Positions 16,845 through 27,312 are shown, counted from the stretch's first letter. The stretch is DNA of 64,000 nucleotides from Peteryoungia wuzhouensis (GCF_003205195.1 NZ_QJRY01000008.1:24190-88189), one strand, 5' to 3'. Notes: generated by a model not told the origin, from the sequence alone. A program made the numbers and translations.

Positions 16845-17068
16845 TCAACAAAAGCCGATCTCGTAATCAGCGCCCGCTTGTCTTTGAGCGGTTCGCCTCG
16901 AATTTCCATAGAGCACGCCGGTCCAACGCATGCGGCTGCATCCGGGCCCCTGCATAGCCGCAGTCGGCTCCTATTACATGGGGACCGCGCCGCAATCCAC
17001 ATAGCATATGCTTGCTCCCCTGCATGGCAATCATTATAGACCGCGTGACATCTCAGGAGGACGTCTCC

Positions 17069-18025
17069 ATGGTCTTCTTTCCCCATCGCCATCTCATCGG
17101 CATCAAGGGCCTTACCGAACAGGACATCACGTTCCTGCTCGACAAGGCGGACGAAGCCGTCAAAATCAGCCGCCAGCGGGAGAAGAAAACTTCCACGCTG
17201 CGCGGTCTCACCCAGATCAACCTGTTCTTCGAAGCCTCGACGCGGACGCAATCCTCGTTCGAGCTTGCGGGCAAACGCCTTGGCGCCGACGTGATGAACA
17301 TGTCGGTCGGCAATTCGTCGGTGAAGAAGGGCGAAACGCTGATCGATACGGCGATGACGCTGAATGCCATGCGGCCGGATGTGCTGGTGGTTCGCCACTC
17401 CTCGGCGGGTGCTGCAGCTCTCCTCGCGCAAAAAGTCGCGTGCTCGGTGGTCAATGCCGGCGATGGTCAGCATGAACATCCGACCCAGGCGCTGCTCGAT
17501 GCGCTGACGATCCGCCGCGCACGGGGCAAGCTGTCCCGCATCATCGTCGCCATCTGCGGCGACGTGCTGCATTCGCGTGTCGCGCGCTCCAACATCCTGC
17601 TGCTCAATGCCATGGGCGCCCGTGTGCGGGTCGTCGCCCCGGCTACCCTCCTGCCCGCCGGCATTGCCGACATGGGCTGCGAGGTCTTTCATGACATGAA
17701 GGAAGGGCTGAAGGGCGCCGACGTCGTCATGATGTTGCGCCTGCAGCGCGAGCGCATGTCCGGCTCCTTCGTGCCTTCGGTGCGTGAATACTTCCACTTC
17801 TACGGGCTCGACGCCGAAAAGCTGAAGGCTGCGAAGGAGGATGCACTCGTGATGCATCCCGGCCCGATGAACCGGGGCGTCGAGATCGCGTCTGAAGTGG
17901 CCGATGGTCCGCAGAGCGTGATCGAGAGCCAGGTTGAGATGGGCGTTGCCGTGCGCATGGCTGTGATGGAAACGCTGCTTGTCTCGCAGAACCAGGGGCC
18001 GCGTTCGGAAGGATTTGGCGCATGA
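17069..18025 (+). CDS. pyrB: Aspartate carbamoyltransferase catalytic subunit
   Basis: This 318-residue ATCase joins carbamoyl phosphate and aspartate in the second step of pyrimidine synthesis. The carbamoyl phosphate loop [13 protein letters not shown] (STRT) is at about residue 52, followed by VVRHSSAGA, the [17 protein letters not shown] motif and the aspartate-side MLRLQRERM and HPGPMNRG. The start at 17069 is set by AGGAGG eight bases upstream; longer frames lack one. The stop overlaps the next gene (ATGA), which encodes a dihydroorotase-like protein without a metal site. This fits the class of ATCases that need a pseudo-dihydroorotase partner. Confidence 0.97.
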   Translation: MVFFPHRHLIGIKGLTEQDITFLLDKADEAVKISRQREKKTSTLRGLTQINLFFEASTRTQSSFELAGKRLGADVMNMSVGNSSVKKGETLIDTAMTLNAMRPDVLVVRHSSAGAAALLAQKVACSVVNAGDGQHEHPTQALLDALTIRRARGKLSRIIVAICGDVLHSRVARSNILLLNAMGARVRVVAPATLLPAGIADMGCEVFHDMKEGLKGADVVMMLRLQRERMSGSFVPSVREYFHFYGLDAEKLKAAKEDALVMHPGPMNRGVEIASEVADGPQSVIESQVEMGVAVRMAVMETLLVSQNQGPRSEGFGA

Positions 18026-19314
18026 TGAAACCGCTTGTCCTCAAGAATGCCCGCATCGTCGACCCGTCGCGCAACCTCGACGAGGTTGGCGCCATCATCG
18101 TTGGCCGCGACGGGTTGATCCTGGCGGCCGGAGCCGATGCGCAGAATCAGGGCGCGCCCGAGGGTGCCGAGATCCGCGATGCACAAGGTCTCGTCGCCGT
18201 GCCGGGCCTCGTCGATGCCCGCGTCTTTGTCGGAGAGCCGGGGTCCGAGCATCGCGAGACGATCGCATCGGCCAGCCGTGCGGCAGCGGCCGGGGGCATC
18301 ACCTCCTTCATCATGATGCCGGAAACCGATCCCGTTATCGACGACATCGCACTGGTCGAATTCGTCAAGAAGACCGCCCGCGATACGGCCAGCGTCCATG
18401 TCTATCCGGCAGCGGCGCTGACCAAGGGCATGACCAGCGGTGAAATGACCGAGATGGGGCTTTTGCAGCTTGCCGGTGCCGTTGCCTTCACCAATGGTCG
18501 GTACGGACTGAACGACACACAGGTGCTGCGGCGCGCGATGACCTATGCGCGCGAATTCGACGCCGTGATCGCGCTCGAAACCCGGGAAAAATATCTCGCG
18601 GCCAATGGCGTGATGAACGAGGGGCTGCTCGCCAGCTGGCTCGGGCTCGGCGGCATCCCGCGCGAAACCGAGATCATTCCGCTGGAGCGGGATCTGCGCA
18701 TCGCCGGCCTCACCCGCGCCAAGTATCATGCATCGCAGATCTCCGTGCCGGAATCAGTCGAAGCGATCGAGGTTGCCCGCAAGCGCGGCGCCAAGGTGAC
18801 CTGTGGCATCTCGATCAATCACTTAAGCCTCAACGAAAACGACATCGGCGAATACCGGACCTTCTTCAAGCTCTATCCGCCGCTGCGCTCCGAAGACGAC
18901 CGGATGGCCATGGTCGAGGCTTTGGCCAAGGGGCAGATCGACATCATCGTCTCCTCGCATGATCCGCAGGATGTCGACACCAAGCGCCTGCCCTTCGGTG
19001 AGGCGGCCGATGGCGCGATCGGGCTCGAGACCATGCTGTCGGCAGCGCTTCGGCTGCATCATGCCGGCCACGTCTCCCTGATGCGGCTGATCGATGCCAT
19101 GTCGACGCGGCCTGCGCACATTTTCGGCCTGCCCGGCGGTACGCTGAAGCCGGGTGCGCCGGGAGACATTGCGCTCATCGATCTGGACGAGCCGTGGCTC
19201 GTCTCGCGCGACAGCCTGCTCGCCCGCTCGAAGAACACGCCGTTCGAAGACGCGCGTTTCTCGGGCCGGGCCGTTGCGACCTATGTCGCCGGCCAGTGCG
19301 TGCATACGCTCTAG
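18022..19314 (+). CDS. pyrC: Dihydroorotase-like protein lacking metal ligands (PyrC'/PyrX type)
   Basis: This 430-residue protein has the fold and length of class I dihydroorotase, but the catalytic residues are replaced. The HxH motif (normally D-x-HVHLR-DPG) reads [10 protein letters not shown]; the carboxylated-Lys and Asp region has TNG instead of TDDG; the next metal His (MDHCED in active enzymes) is replaced in IALETREKY; and the catalytic Asp (TDHAPH) reads SSHDPQ. By analogy with Pseudomonas PyrC' it most likely stabilises the PyrB catalytic trimers in a large complex instead of cyclising carbamoyl-aspartate. A separate active dihydroorotase would then be needed elsewhere in the genome. 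The start overlaps the pyrB stop by four bases. The usual database name would be dihydroorotase. Confidence 0.9.
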   Translation: MMKPLVLKNARIVDPSRNLDEVGAIIVGRDGLILAAGADAQNQGAPEGAEIRDAQGLVAVPGLVDARVFVGEPGSEHRETIASASRAAAAGGITSFIMMPETDPVIDDIALVEFVKKTARDTASVHVYPAAALTKGMTSGEMTEMGLLQLAGAVAFTNGRYGLNDTQVLRRAMTYAREFDAVIALETREKYLAANGVMNEGLLASWLGLGGIPRETEIIPLERDLRIAGLTRAKYHASQISVPESVEAIEVARKRGAKVTCGISINHLSLNENDIGEYRTFFKLYPPLRSEDDRMAMVEALAKGQIDIIVSSHDPQDVDTKRLPFGEAADGAIGLETMLSAALRLHHAGHVSLMRLIDAMSTRPAHIFGLPGGTLKPGAPGDIALIDLDEPWLVSRDSLLARSKNTPFEDARFSGRAVATYVAGQCVHTL

Positions 19315-19336
19315 GAAACAAGGACAGGGGGATACC

Positions 19337-19948
19337 ATGATCGACTTTTCCGCCCTCGGCTGGGGCAATCTCGCCATCGTTCTGGCCTTTGGCTACCTGC
19401 TGGGCTCCATCCCCTTCGGTCTTGTGCTGACCAAGATGGCCGGCCTTGGCGACCTGCGCTCGATCGGCTCGGGCAATATCGGTGCGACCAATGTGCTGCG
19501 CACCGGCAACAAGAAGCTGGCGGCCGCCACACTGCTTCTCGATGCTCTCAAGGCCACGGCCGCCGCGCTCATTGCGCATGCGGTCTTCGGGCACAATGCC
19601 GGGCTCTTTGCCGGTTTCGCCGCCTTCATCGGCCACCTCTTCCCCATCTGGCTCGGCTTCAAGGGCGGCAAGGGCGTTGCGACCTATATCGGTACGCTGC
19701 TCGGTGTCGCGCCGTGGATGGTGCTGGTCTTTGCGGTCGCCTGGCTCTCGGTCGCCTTCATCACACGCTACTCTTCGTTGTCGGCACTCGTCGCCACACT
19801 TGTCATTCCGGTTGTATTGTGGATACTCGGGGTTGAAGAGGCTGCCCTCGTCACCGCCATCATGACTGTCATCACGTATTGGCGCCACAAGGCGAATATC
19901 GAGCGTCTGATCGCAGGTACCGAGGGCAAGATCGGCCAGAAGGGCTAG
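19337..19948 (+). CDS. plsY: Acyl-phosphate:glycerol-3-phosphate acyltransferase
   Basis: This 203-residue inner-membrane enzyme transfers the acyl chain from acyl phosphate to glycerol-3-phosphate, the first committed step of phospholipid synthesis. The three conserved cytoplasmic loops are present: [24 protein letters not shown] and [13 protein letters not shown]. About five membrane spans are visible. The ATG at 19337 is preceded by GGGGGATA. It starts 22 bases after the pyrC-like gene and is followed by dprA after nine bases, giving a pyrB-pyrC-plsY-dprA unit. Confidence 0.97.
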   Translation: MIDFSALGWGNLAIVLAFGYLLGSIPFGLVLTKMAGLGDLRSIGSGNIGATNVLRTGNKKLAAATLLLDALKATAAALIAHAVFGHNAGLFAGFAAFIGHLFPIWLGFKGGKGVATYIGTLLGVAPWMVLVFAVAWLSVAFITRYSSLSALVATLVIPVVLWILGVEEAALVTAIMTVITYWRHKANIERLIAGTEGKIGQKG

Positions 19949-19957
19949 AGGAGAGCC

Positions 19958-21109
19958 ATGGGTTCAGTCGGCGCAGGACGAAAAGGAATTGCGCTGACGG
20001 ACCGACAAAGGATCGCCTGGCTGCGGCTGATCCGCAGCGACAATGTCGGCCCTGCCACCTTCCGGGATCTGATCAACCATTTCGGCACGGCAGAAGCCGC
20101 CCTCGCCGCCCTGCCGGAACTGTCACGGCGGGGTGGATCCGCCCGCGCGATCCGCATCGCCACCGTCGAGGATGCCGAGCGCGAGATCGATATCGCCCGG
20201 CGCTTCGGAGCCCAGTTCATCGGCGTCGGCGAGCCGGATTATCCGCCGGCCCTGCGCCAGATCGACGGCGCCCCTCCCCTTCTTGCTGCCAAGGGTGATC
20301 TTGCTGCCGCCAGCCTGCCCGCCGTCGGTATTGTCGGCTCACGCAATGCCTCGATCAGCGGCGCCAAGTTTGCCGCCATGATGGCACGTGAAATCGGCAA
20401 TGCCGGCTATGGCATTGTCTCCGGGCTTGCGCGCGGCATTGATGCCGCCGCCCATCGTGCAAGCCTTGAGACCGGCACGATTGCTGCCATGGCTGGCGGA
20501 CTCGATCAGCCTTATCCGCCCGAGAATATCGACCTGCTGCGCGCCATCTGCGACGGGCGTGGCCTCGCGGTTTCCGAAATGCCGTTCGGCTGGGAGCCGC
20601 GGGCACGGGATTTTCCCCGCCGCAACCGGCTGATCGCCGGCATCGCGCTTGGCGTGGTTGTCATTGAAGCTGCGGCACGCTCCGGCTCGCTGATCACCGC
20701 GCGGCTGGCCGGCGAGTTCGGCCGGTTGGTCTTTGCCGTCCCCGGATCGCCGCTCGATCCGCGCTGCGAGGGCACCAACGGGTTGCTGAAGGATGGGGCG
20801 ACGGTGACGACACGGGCGCTCGACGTGCTGCAGGCCTTGGCACCGATTTCCGAGGTCGACCTGTTCAGCCAGCCGGAAGCTGAGGAACCGGGCGAAGACG
20901 GGCAGACACGCATGCTGGCGCCGCCGCCCAACGATGACGAACGGCTGACCATCGTTCAGGCCCTAGGGCCGACGCCGGTGGAGATCGATGACATCATTCG
21001 CCATACCGGCTTTGCCGCATCGACCGTCTATCTCGTTCTGCTGGAACTGGATCTTGCCGGCCGGTTAGAACGGCATGCGGGGGGATTTGTGTCGCTCTCC
21101 ATGGGATAA
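19958..21109 (+). CDS. dprA: DNA-processing protein DprA (DNA-protecting, transformation)
   Basis: This 383-residue DprA/Smf protein loads RecA on incoming single-stranded DNA. An N-terminal SAM-like helical region ([20 protein letters not shown]) precedes the Rossmann-fold core with [56 protein letters not shown] and the [10 protein letters not shown] signature. A C-terminal winged-helix domain ([20 protein letters not shown]) follows, as in long DprA forms. It is the last gene of the pyrB-plsY unit. Its final 45 bases overlap, in antisense, a small gene on the other strand. Confidence 0.96.
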   Translation: MGSVGAGRKGIALTDRQRIAWLRLIRSDNVGPATFRDLINHFGTAEAALAALPELSRRGGSARAIRIATVEDAEREIDIARRFGAQFIGVGEPDYPPALRQIDGAPPLLAAKGDLAAASLPAVGIVGSRNASISGAKFAAMMAREIGNAGYGIVSGLARGIDAAAHRASLETGTIAAMAGGLDQPYPPENIDLLRAICDGRGLAVSEMPFGWEPRARDFPRRNRLIAGIALGVVVIEAAARSGSLITARLAGEFGRLVFAVPGSPLDPRCEGTNGLLKDGATVTTRALDVLQALAPISEVDLFSQPEAEEPGEDGQTRMLAPPPNDDERLTIVQALGPTPVEIDDIIRHTGFAASTVYLVLLELDLAGRLERHAGGFVSLSMG

Positions 21110-21298
21110 GGTGAGCGCGCGTCGGCCGGAATGCACGTCGCCGGCTTCGACATAGGCCATTTCGATCAGGTAGCAGAGCATGTCCGCACCCTCGTTTTCC
21201 GCAACTGCGCGCAACTCCCCCAGCATCTGGCGGATGTAGGCGATGTTCTCCATCGTGCGGTTACCGCGACCGTTCGTCTCGCCGTTTTCTCGTGCCAT
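21065..21298 (-). CDS. Small conserved hypothetical protein convergent with dprA
   Basis: This protein of 77 residues starts at [15 protein letters not shown]. The central block [20 protein letters not shown] continuing into [19 protein letters not shown] is predicted to be helical and amphipathic, and resembles small helical proteins common in rhizobia with no assigned function. The frame extends to 21370, but that part is basic and unlike the rest, so 21298 is preferred; M at 21253 is a further option. The 3' end overlaps dprA by 45 bases. It is divergent from topA across a 248-base AT-rich region. Confidence 0.7.
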   Translation of the reverse strand: MARENGETNGRGNRTMENIAYIRQMLGELRAVAENEGADMLCYLIEMAYVEAGDVHSGRRALTLSHGERHKSPRMPF

Positions 21299-21376
21299 CT
21301 TCAATGCCCGTCGCTGCGGAAGACCGCGTTTCCCGGCCTCACAGTTTCTTCGTAAAATACGATACATCATTTATTA

Positions 21377-21390
21377 TAGATTGCAATCTA
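21377..21390. promoter_or_regulatory. Perfect 14-base palindrome between topA and a small gene
   Basis: TAGATTGCAATCTA is a perfect palindrome within the AT-rich divergent promoter region, 157 bases before topA and 79 bases before the small gene on the reverse strand. It has the size of a MarR- or TetR-type operator half-site pair; the binding protein is unknown. Confidence 0.4.
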
Positions 21391-21546
21391 GGCAATATCT
21401 CCTTTTGGTTGTGGCGCGTTGCAATTTCGGAAAATGGGTCATACCTCTTGACCGCAGCCGTTTCGCCCTCCATGTCGAAACGTCGGTTTTCCAAGGCGGT
21501 GGTACGGTGCCACCGGTTGTGAGTGCTGATGAAGGTGCAGTGAAGC

Positions 21547-24246
21547 ATGAATGTCGTAGTCGTAGAGTCCCCGGCCAAGGCCAAGACGATCAACAAGTAT
21601 CTGGGTTCCGGATACAAGGTGCTCGCCTCGTTCGGCCATGTGCGCGATCTTCCGGCCAAGGACGGTTCTGTGCTTCCCGACCAGGATTTCGAGATGCTCT
21701 GGGAGGTGGATCCCGCCTCGCAGAAGCGGATGAAGGACATCGCGGATGCGGTGAAATCCTCCGACGGCCTGTTTCTCGCGACCGACCCGGATCGCGAGGG
21801 TGAAGCGATTTCCTGGCACGTACTCGATCTTTTGAAGAAGAAGCGTGTCATCGGCGACAAGCCGGTCAAGCGCGTCGTCTTCAACGCCATCACCAAGAAG
21901 GCCGTGCTCGATGCCATGGCCAATCCGCGCGATATCGACACGCCGCTGGTCGACGCCTATCTCGCGCGCCGTGCGCTCGACTATCTCGTCGGGTTCAATC
22001 TGTCGCCGGTTCTCTGGCGCAAGCTGCCCGGCGCCCGCTCGGCTGGCCGCGTGCAATCGGTGGCGCTCCGCCTCGTCTGCGACCGCGAAACCGAGATCGA
22101 ACGCTTCGTTGCCGAAGAATACTGGAACATCTCGGCGCTTTTGAAGACGCCGCGGGGCGACGAGTTCGTGGCAAAGCTCGTCTCGCACCAGGGCAAGCGC
22201 ATGCAGCGCAACTCGGTGACCAATGGCGAGCAGGCTGGCAGCATCAAGGAACTTCTCGAAGGTGCTGCCTTCGCCGTTGACAGCGTCGAGGCCAAGCCGG
22301 TCAAGCGCAATCCGGGTCCTCCGTTTACGACGTCCACGCTGCAGCAGGCTGCGTCCTCGAAGCTCGGCTTCTCGGCCTCGCGTACCATGCAGGTGGCGCA
22401 GAAGCTCTATGAAGGCATCGACATCGGCGGCGAGACCGTTGGTCTCATTACCTATATGCGTACCGACGGTGTGCAGATGGCACCCGAAGCCATCGAAGCT
22501 GCCCGCTCCGCCGTTGCCGACCAGTTTGGTCCGCGCTACGTGCCGGAAAAGGCGCGCATCTATTCGACCAAGGCGAAGAACGCCCAGGAAGCGCACGAAG
22601 CGATCCGCCCCACCGACTTCAACCGCTCGCCGGACAAGGTGCGTCGTTTCCTCGATGCCGACCAACTGCGTCTCTACGACCTGATCTGGAAGCGCGGCAT
22701 TGCCAGCCAGATGGCGTCGGCCGAAATCGAACGTACCACGGTCGAAATCCTCGCCGACAACAAGGGCGACAAGGCGGGCCTGCGCGCCGTCGGCTCCGTC
22801 ATCCGTTTCGACGGCTTTATCGCCGCCTATACCGACCAGAAAGAAGATGGCGAACCGGCGGAGGACGGTGACGACGAGGATGGCCGCCTGCCGGAGATCA
22901 ATGCGCGCGAGGCGCTCGCCAAGAGCAAGATCAATTCCAGTCAGCATTTCACCGAGCCGCCGCCGCGCTATTCGGAAGCCTCGCTGATCAAGAAGATGGA
23001 AGAGCTCGGCATCGGCCGTCCGTCCACCTATGCCGCGACGCTGAAGACCTTGAGCGACCGCGAATATGTCATCATGGACAAGCGCAAGCTCGTTCCCCAT
23101 TCCAAGGGGCGACTGGTCACGGCCTTCCTCGAAAACTTCTTCACGAAGTATGTCGAATACGATTTCACCGCCGATCTCGAGGAGAAGCTCGACAAGATCT
23201 CGGCCGGTGAACTCAACTGGAAGGACGTGTTGCGCGACTTCTGGAACGACTTCTTCTCGCAGATTGAAGACACCAAGGAGCTGCGCGTCACCAATGTGCT
23301 TGATGCGCTGAACGAAGCGCTTGCACCGCTGGTGTTCCCGAAGCGCGAAGACGGATCCGACCCGCGCATCTGCCAGGTCTGCGGCACGGGCAATCTGTCG
23401 CTGAAGCTCGGCAAATACGGCGCATTCGTCGGCTGTTCGAATTATCCGGAATGCAATTACACCCGCCAGCTGACCAATGACGGCAATGCCGAGGCCGATG
23501 CCGGCGGCAACGAGCCGAAGGCGCTCGGCAAGGATCCGGTGACGGAAGAGGAAATCACGCTGCGTTCGGGCCGGTTCGGGCCTTACGTGCAGCGCGGCGA
23601 CGGCAAGGAAGCGAAGCGTTCCTCGCTGCCGAAGGGCTGGGCGCCCGGTGATATCGATTTCGAGAAGGCACTGTCGCTTCTGTCGCTGCCACGCGATGTC
23701 GGCCCGCATCCGGAAACCGGCAAGATGATTTCGGCCGGTCTCGGCCGCTACGGACCCTTCGTGCTGCATGACGGCACCTATGCCAATCTTGAAGGCATTG
23801 AGGATGTGCTGTCGATCGGAATCAACCGTGCCGTGACCGTGCTGGCTGAGAAGAAAGCCAATCCGGGCGGGCGTGGCCGAACCGCAGCGGTTGCGCTGAA
23901 GGAACTCGGCGAGCATCCTGACGGTGGCGCGATGACGGTCCGCGACGGTCGTTTTGGTCCCTATGTCAACTGGGGCAAGGTGAATGCCACCCTGCCGAAG
24001 GGCAAGGATCCGCAGTCGGTCAGCGTCGAGGAAGCTCTGGTGCTGATCGCCGAGCGTGCAGCCAAGGATGGCGGCAAGGTCAAGGCGAAGAAGGCCCCGG
24101 CCAAGACTGCCAAGGCGAAGGCCGGCGATGCGACGGATGCAAAGCCGAAGAAGGCTGCGGCCAAGCCGAAGGCCAAGACGGCTGCCAAGGCCACAGCAAA
24201 GGCGCCTGCGAAGGCAAAGACAACAACGAAGAAGAGTGCGACTTGA
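21547..24246 (+). CDS. topA: DNA topoisomerase I
   Basis: This 899-residue type IA topoisomerase relaxes negative supercoils. The Toprim domain opens the protein (VVVESPAKAKTINKYLGSG, later TDPDREGEAISWHVL). The catalytic Tyr is in VGLITYMRTDG (about residue 306), with downstream AHEAIRPTDF. The C-terminal part has one zinc-ribbon-like unit (CQVCGTGNLSLKLGKYGAFV followed by GCSNYPEC) and several degenerate GRFGPYV repeats. The last ~60 residues are a Lys/Ala/Pro-rich tail, usual in Alphaproteobacteria, that probably binds DNA non-specifically. The stop codon overlaps the TTG start of rnr by four bases. Confidence 0.98.
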   Translation: MNVVVVESPAKAKTINKYLGSGYKVLASFGHVRDLPAKDGSVLPDQDFEMLWEVDPASQKRMKDIADAVKSSDGLFLATDPDREGEAISWHVLDLLKKKRVIGDKPVKRVVFNAITKKAVLDAMANPRDIDTPLVDAYLARRALDYLVGFNLSPVLWRKLPGARSAGRVQSVALRLVCDRETEIERFVAEEYWNISALLKTPRGDEFVAKLVSHQGKRMQRNSVTNGEQAGSIKELLEGAAFAVDSVEAKPVKRNPGPPFTTSTLQQAASSKLGFSASRTMQVAQKLYEGIDIGGETVGLITYMRTDGVQMAPEAIEAARSAVADQFGPRYVPEKARIYSTKAKNAQEAHEAIRPTDFNRSPDKVRRFLDADQLRLYDLIWKRGIASQMASAEIERTTVEILADNKGDKAGLRAVGSVIRFDGFIAAYTDQKEDGEPAEDGDDEDGRLPEINAREALAKSKINSSQHFTEPPPRYSEASLIKKMEELGIGRPSTYAATLKTLSDREYVIMDKRKLVPHSKGRLVTAFLENFFTKYVEYDFTADLEEKLDKISAGELNWKDVLRDFWNDFFSQIEDTKELRVTNVLDALNEALAPLVFPKREDGSDPRICQVCGTGNLSLKLGKYGAFVGCSNYPECNYTRQLTNDGNAEADAGGNEPKALGKDPVTEEEITLRSGRFGPYVQRGDGKEAKRSSLPKGWAPGDIDFEKALSLLSLPRDVGPHPETGKMISAGLGRYGPFVLHDGTYANLEGIEDVLSIGINRAVTVLAEKKANPGGRGRTAAVALKELGEHPDGGAMTVRDGRFGPYVNWGKVNATLPKGKDPQSVSVEEALVLIAERAAKDGGKVKAKKAPAKTAKAKAGDATDAKPKKAAAKPKAKTAAKATAKAPAKAKTTTKKSAT

Positions 24247-26600
24247 GCAGAAAATTCCGCGACCCCTCCGAGATCCCCGGCTCCGGCAATCGCAAGAGCC
24301 GGCGTGCGGAAGGCGCGGCCAAGGCGAAGGCAGACAACACCAACGCCATCATCCATGGCGAGGTGCCTTCGCGCGAGGTGCTGCTGCAGTTCATCACCGA
24401 CAATCCCGACCGCGCCTCCAAGCGCGAGATCGCCAAGGCCTTTGGGTTGAAGGGCGATACACGGGTGGAGCTAAAGCAGGCGCTGCGCGATCTGGAGAAT
24501 GACGGTCTTGTTAACAAGACCCGCAAGTCGCTGGCGCGGCCGGGCGCCCTGCCCCCGGTGACCGTTCTCGACATCACGACGCGCGACAAGGACGGCGAGC
24601 TGATCGGTCGGCCCGCCGAATGGCCTGAGGACGCCGGAGCGGCACCGGCCGTGCTGATCCGCCAGTCGAGTTCCGATCGCGCCAAGGGCAAGACTGCCGT
24701 TGGCGGCATCGGCGACCGGGTGCTCGCCAAGATCTTCGCCAACAAGGACCGTGCAGGCCCGGCCTATACCGCACGCGTCATCAAGGTCATCGACCGTCAG
24801 CGTGGCGCCGTGCTCGGTGTCGTCAGGATGATGGGCGAAGGCGCACGCCTGATGCCGATCGAGCGCCGGGGCGAGGAGATGCAGATCGATGCGGCCGATA
24901 TCGGCGAGGCCAAGGATGGCGATCTCGTCGAAGTCGAGGTGTCGCGCGCGACGCGTCTGGGGCTCACCCGCGCACGGGTGCTGAATATCGTCGGCTCGGT
25001 TGCCTCGGAAAAGGCGATCTCGATGATCGCCATTCATGCGCATGGAATTCCCTATATCTTCCCGCAGTCTGTCATCGACGAGGCGGAGGCGGCGAAACCG
25101 GCCAGCATGTCCCACCGCGAGGACTGGCGTCATGTGCCCCTGATCACCATCGATCCGCATGACGCCAAGGACCATGACGACGCCGTCTATGCCGAACCCG
25201 ACACCTCGGAAGACAATCCGGGCGGCGTGGTCGTGACCGTCGCCATCGCCGACGTCTCTTATTACATCCGGCCGAAATCGGCGCTCGATCGCGAGGCGTT
25301 GAAACGCGGTAATTCGGTCTATTTCCCCGACCGTGTCGTGCCGATGCTGCCGGAGCGGATCTCCAACGATCTCTGCTCGCTGCGTGAAGGTGTGGACCGG
25401 CCGGCGCTCGCCGTGCGCATGGTGTTTTCGGCCGAAGGTCGCAAAGTCCGGCACACTTTCCATCGCATCATGATGAAGAGTGCGGCCAAGCTGTCTTACC
25501 AGCAGGCACAGGCGGCGATCGACGGCCAGGCAGATGAGAAGGCAGGGCCGCTGCTCGAGCCGATCCTGAAGCCGCTATGGGCAGCCTATGCTACCCTGAA
25601 GCGCGGGCGCGATCGCCGCCAGCCGCTCGAACTCGACATGCCGGAGCGCAAGATCATCCTGAAGCCCGACGGCACCGTCGACCGGGTGCATGTGCCGGAA
25701 CGTCTCGACGCGCATAAGCTGATCGAAGAGATGATGATCCAGGCGAATGTGGCCGCCGCAGAAACGCTGGAGGCCAAGCGCCAGAAGCTCGTTTACCGCA
25801 TCCATGATGCGCCGACGCTCTCGAAGCAGGAAGTCTTGCGCGAGTTCCTGGCGACGATCGGCTTCTCGCTGGTCAAGGGCGGCAATCTGCGCTCCAACTC
25901 GTTCAACGGTATTCTGGCGAAGGCGCAGGACACGCCGCACCAGATCATCGTCAACGAGATGGTGCTGCGCAGCCAGAGCCAGGCGATCTACAGCCCAGAC
26001 AATATCGGCCATTTCGGCCTGAACCTGATGAAATACGCGCATTTCACCTCGCCGATCCGGCGTTATGCCGACCTGATCGTGCATCGCGCGCTCGTCGCGG
26101 CGCTGGGGCTCGGCGAAGGCGGGATCACGCAGGAGGAAGAGGCAAGCCTCGAGGATATCGCCGCCGAAATCTCGACCTTCGAACGTCGGGCAATGGCGGC
26201 CGAGCGCGACACCGTCAACCGTCTGGTCGCACACCATCTGGCGGGCCGCATCGGCGAGGATTTTGAAGGCCAGATCGGCGGTGTCACCAAGTCGGGGCTT
26301 TTCATCAGCCTGCCGCAATTTGGCGCAGATGGCTTTATCCCGGTTTCAACTCTGGGACGGGACTACTATATCTACGACGAAGCCCACCAGGCCTTGACGG
26401 GCGAGAAGTCTGGACTGGGTTATCAGCTCGGCGACACCGTCGAGGTGCGGCTTGTCGAAGCCGTGCCGCTTGCCGGTGCGCTGCGCTTCGAAATGCTGAG
26501 CGAAGGGCGCAAGATGCCGGCAGGCGCGCGCTCCTTCCACAAGGCCGGCGGGCGGGGCAGGAAACAGCCCGGCACAAGGCCGCCGCGTTCGAGACGGTGA
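24243..26600 (+). CDS. rnr: Ribonuclease R
   Basis: This 785-residue 3'-5' exoribonuclease degrades structured RNA. It has an N-terminal winged helix (REVLLQFITDNPDRASKREI), cold-shock regions, and the RNB catalytic domain with the Asp cluster DPHDAKDHDDAVY at about residues 302-314. A C-terminal S1 domain (GEDFEGQIGGVTKSGLFISL) and a basic tail follow. The start is TTG at 24243, within TTGA shared with the topA stop, implying termination-reinitiation coupling. No ATG near the N-terminus keeps the conserved MSRKFRDPSEIPG-type start. Confidence 0.96.
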   Translation: MSRKFRDPSEIPGSGNRKSRRAEGAAKAKADNTNAIIHGEVPSREVLLQFITDNPDRASKREIAKAFGLKGDTRVELKQALRDLENDGLVNKTRKSLARPGALPPVTVLDITTRDKDGELIGRPAEWPEDAGAAPAVLIRQSSSDRAKGKTAVGGIGDRVLAKIFANKDRAGPAYTARVIKVIDRQRGAVLGVVRMMGEGARLMPIERRGEEMQIDAADIGEAKDGDLVEVEVSRATRLGLTRARVLNIVGSVASEKAISMIAIHAHGIPYIFPQSVIDEAEAAKPASMSHREDWRHVPLITIDPHDAKDHDDAVYAEPDTSEDNPGGVVVTVAIADVSYYIRPKSALDREALKRGNSVYFPDRVVPMLPERISNDLCSLREGVDRPALAVRMVFSAEGRKVRHTFHRIMMKSAAKLSYQQAQAAIDGQADEKAGPLLEPILKPLWAAYATLKRGRDRRQPLELDMPERKIILKPDGTVDRVHVPERLDAHKLIEEMMIQANVAAAETLEAKRQKLVYRIHDAPTLSKQEVLREFLATIGFSLVKGGNLRSNSFNGILAKAQDTPHQIIVNEMVLRSQSQAIYSPDNIGHFGLNLMKYAHFTSPIRRYADLIVHRALVAALGLGEGGITQEEEASLEDIAAEISTFERRAMAAERDTVNRLVAHHLAGRIGEDFEGQIGGVTKSGLFISLPQFGADGFIPVSTLGRDYYIYDEAHQALTGEKSGLGYQLGDTVEVRLVEAVPLAGALRFEMLSEGRKMPAGARSFHKAGGRGRKQPGTRPPRSRR

Positions 26601-26622
26601 TGCAGTTACGCCCCGGAGAGAG

Positions 26623-27060
26623 ATGATGACGGCTAACCAGACGAATCTGACAGCGCAATTCGGTGGTGCAAGCGAGGTTGAGCGTCCGCTGGGGCGTTCG
26701 ATCAAGCGCGGCCTGCTGTGCCGCTGCCCGAACTGTGGCGAGGGCAGACTGTTCGGCCGCTATCTCAAGGTCGTCGACACATGTGCAGCCTGCGGCGAGG
26801 AATATCATCACCACCGCGCCGACGACCTGCCCGCCTATCTCGTGATTCTCGTGCTCGGCCACGTGCTCGTCGGGGGGTTCATGGCCACCGACCTCGTCTT
26901 CGTGCTGCCCGGCTGGGTGCATTTCGCCATCTGGGCACCGATCGGCGTCGTGGCATCGCTGCTCAGCCTGCAGCCGATCAAGGGCGGTGTGGTGGGCCTG
27001 CAATGGGCGCTTCGCATGCATGGCTTCGGCGGCGCAAAGGACGAAGTCGAAGATCACTGA
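26623..27060 (+). CDS. DUF983 family membrane protein
   Basis: This 145-residue protein has an N-terminal zinc-ribbon-like part: RGLLCRCPNCGEGRLFGRYL and VDTCAACGEEYHHHRADD give two CxxC pairs. Two membrane helices follow (LPAYLVILVLGHVLVGGFMA; FAIWAPIGVVASLLSLQP). This is the DUF983 pattern, common in Alphaproteobacteria and sometimes near cytochrome oxidase genes. The role is not established. It starts 22 bases after rnr and has GGAGAG upstream, so it belongs to the topA-rnr unit. Confidence 0.9.
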   Translation: MMTANQTNLTAQFGGASEVERPLGRSIKRGLLCRCPNCGEGRLFGRYLKVVDTCAACGEEYHHHRADDLPAYLVILVLGHVLVGGFMATDLVFVLPGWVHFAIWAPIGVVASLLSLQPIKGGVVGLQWALRMHGFGGAKDEVEDH

Positions 27061-27312
27061 GTGGCGTCCCGGCGATGACAGTCACCGTCACGCGGGCGTG
27101 CCCCTTTACGCTTAACTATCACTCTTCCTGTTACTCGTGATTCGCGGTGAACTCCGTTGGACAGGTTGACAGCCAGGCGAATTCCGGTGTGAACATGCCG
27201 CGCCCACATAACACGGTCGGGAGCTCGTACATTTCCATGCCATTCAAGATGCCGAATATTTGTTTGCTGTGGCCCTTCCCGGCCCCGGCGCGTGGTCATT
27301 TTGGGATGGTGC

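Noticed and set aside
21439..23916. An open frame of about 825 codons on the strand opposite topA
   Set aside because: It mirrors the third-position GC bias of topA, has no recognisable family, and topA itself is certain. Long antisense frames are expected in high-GC genomes.
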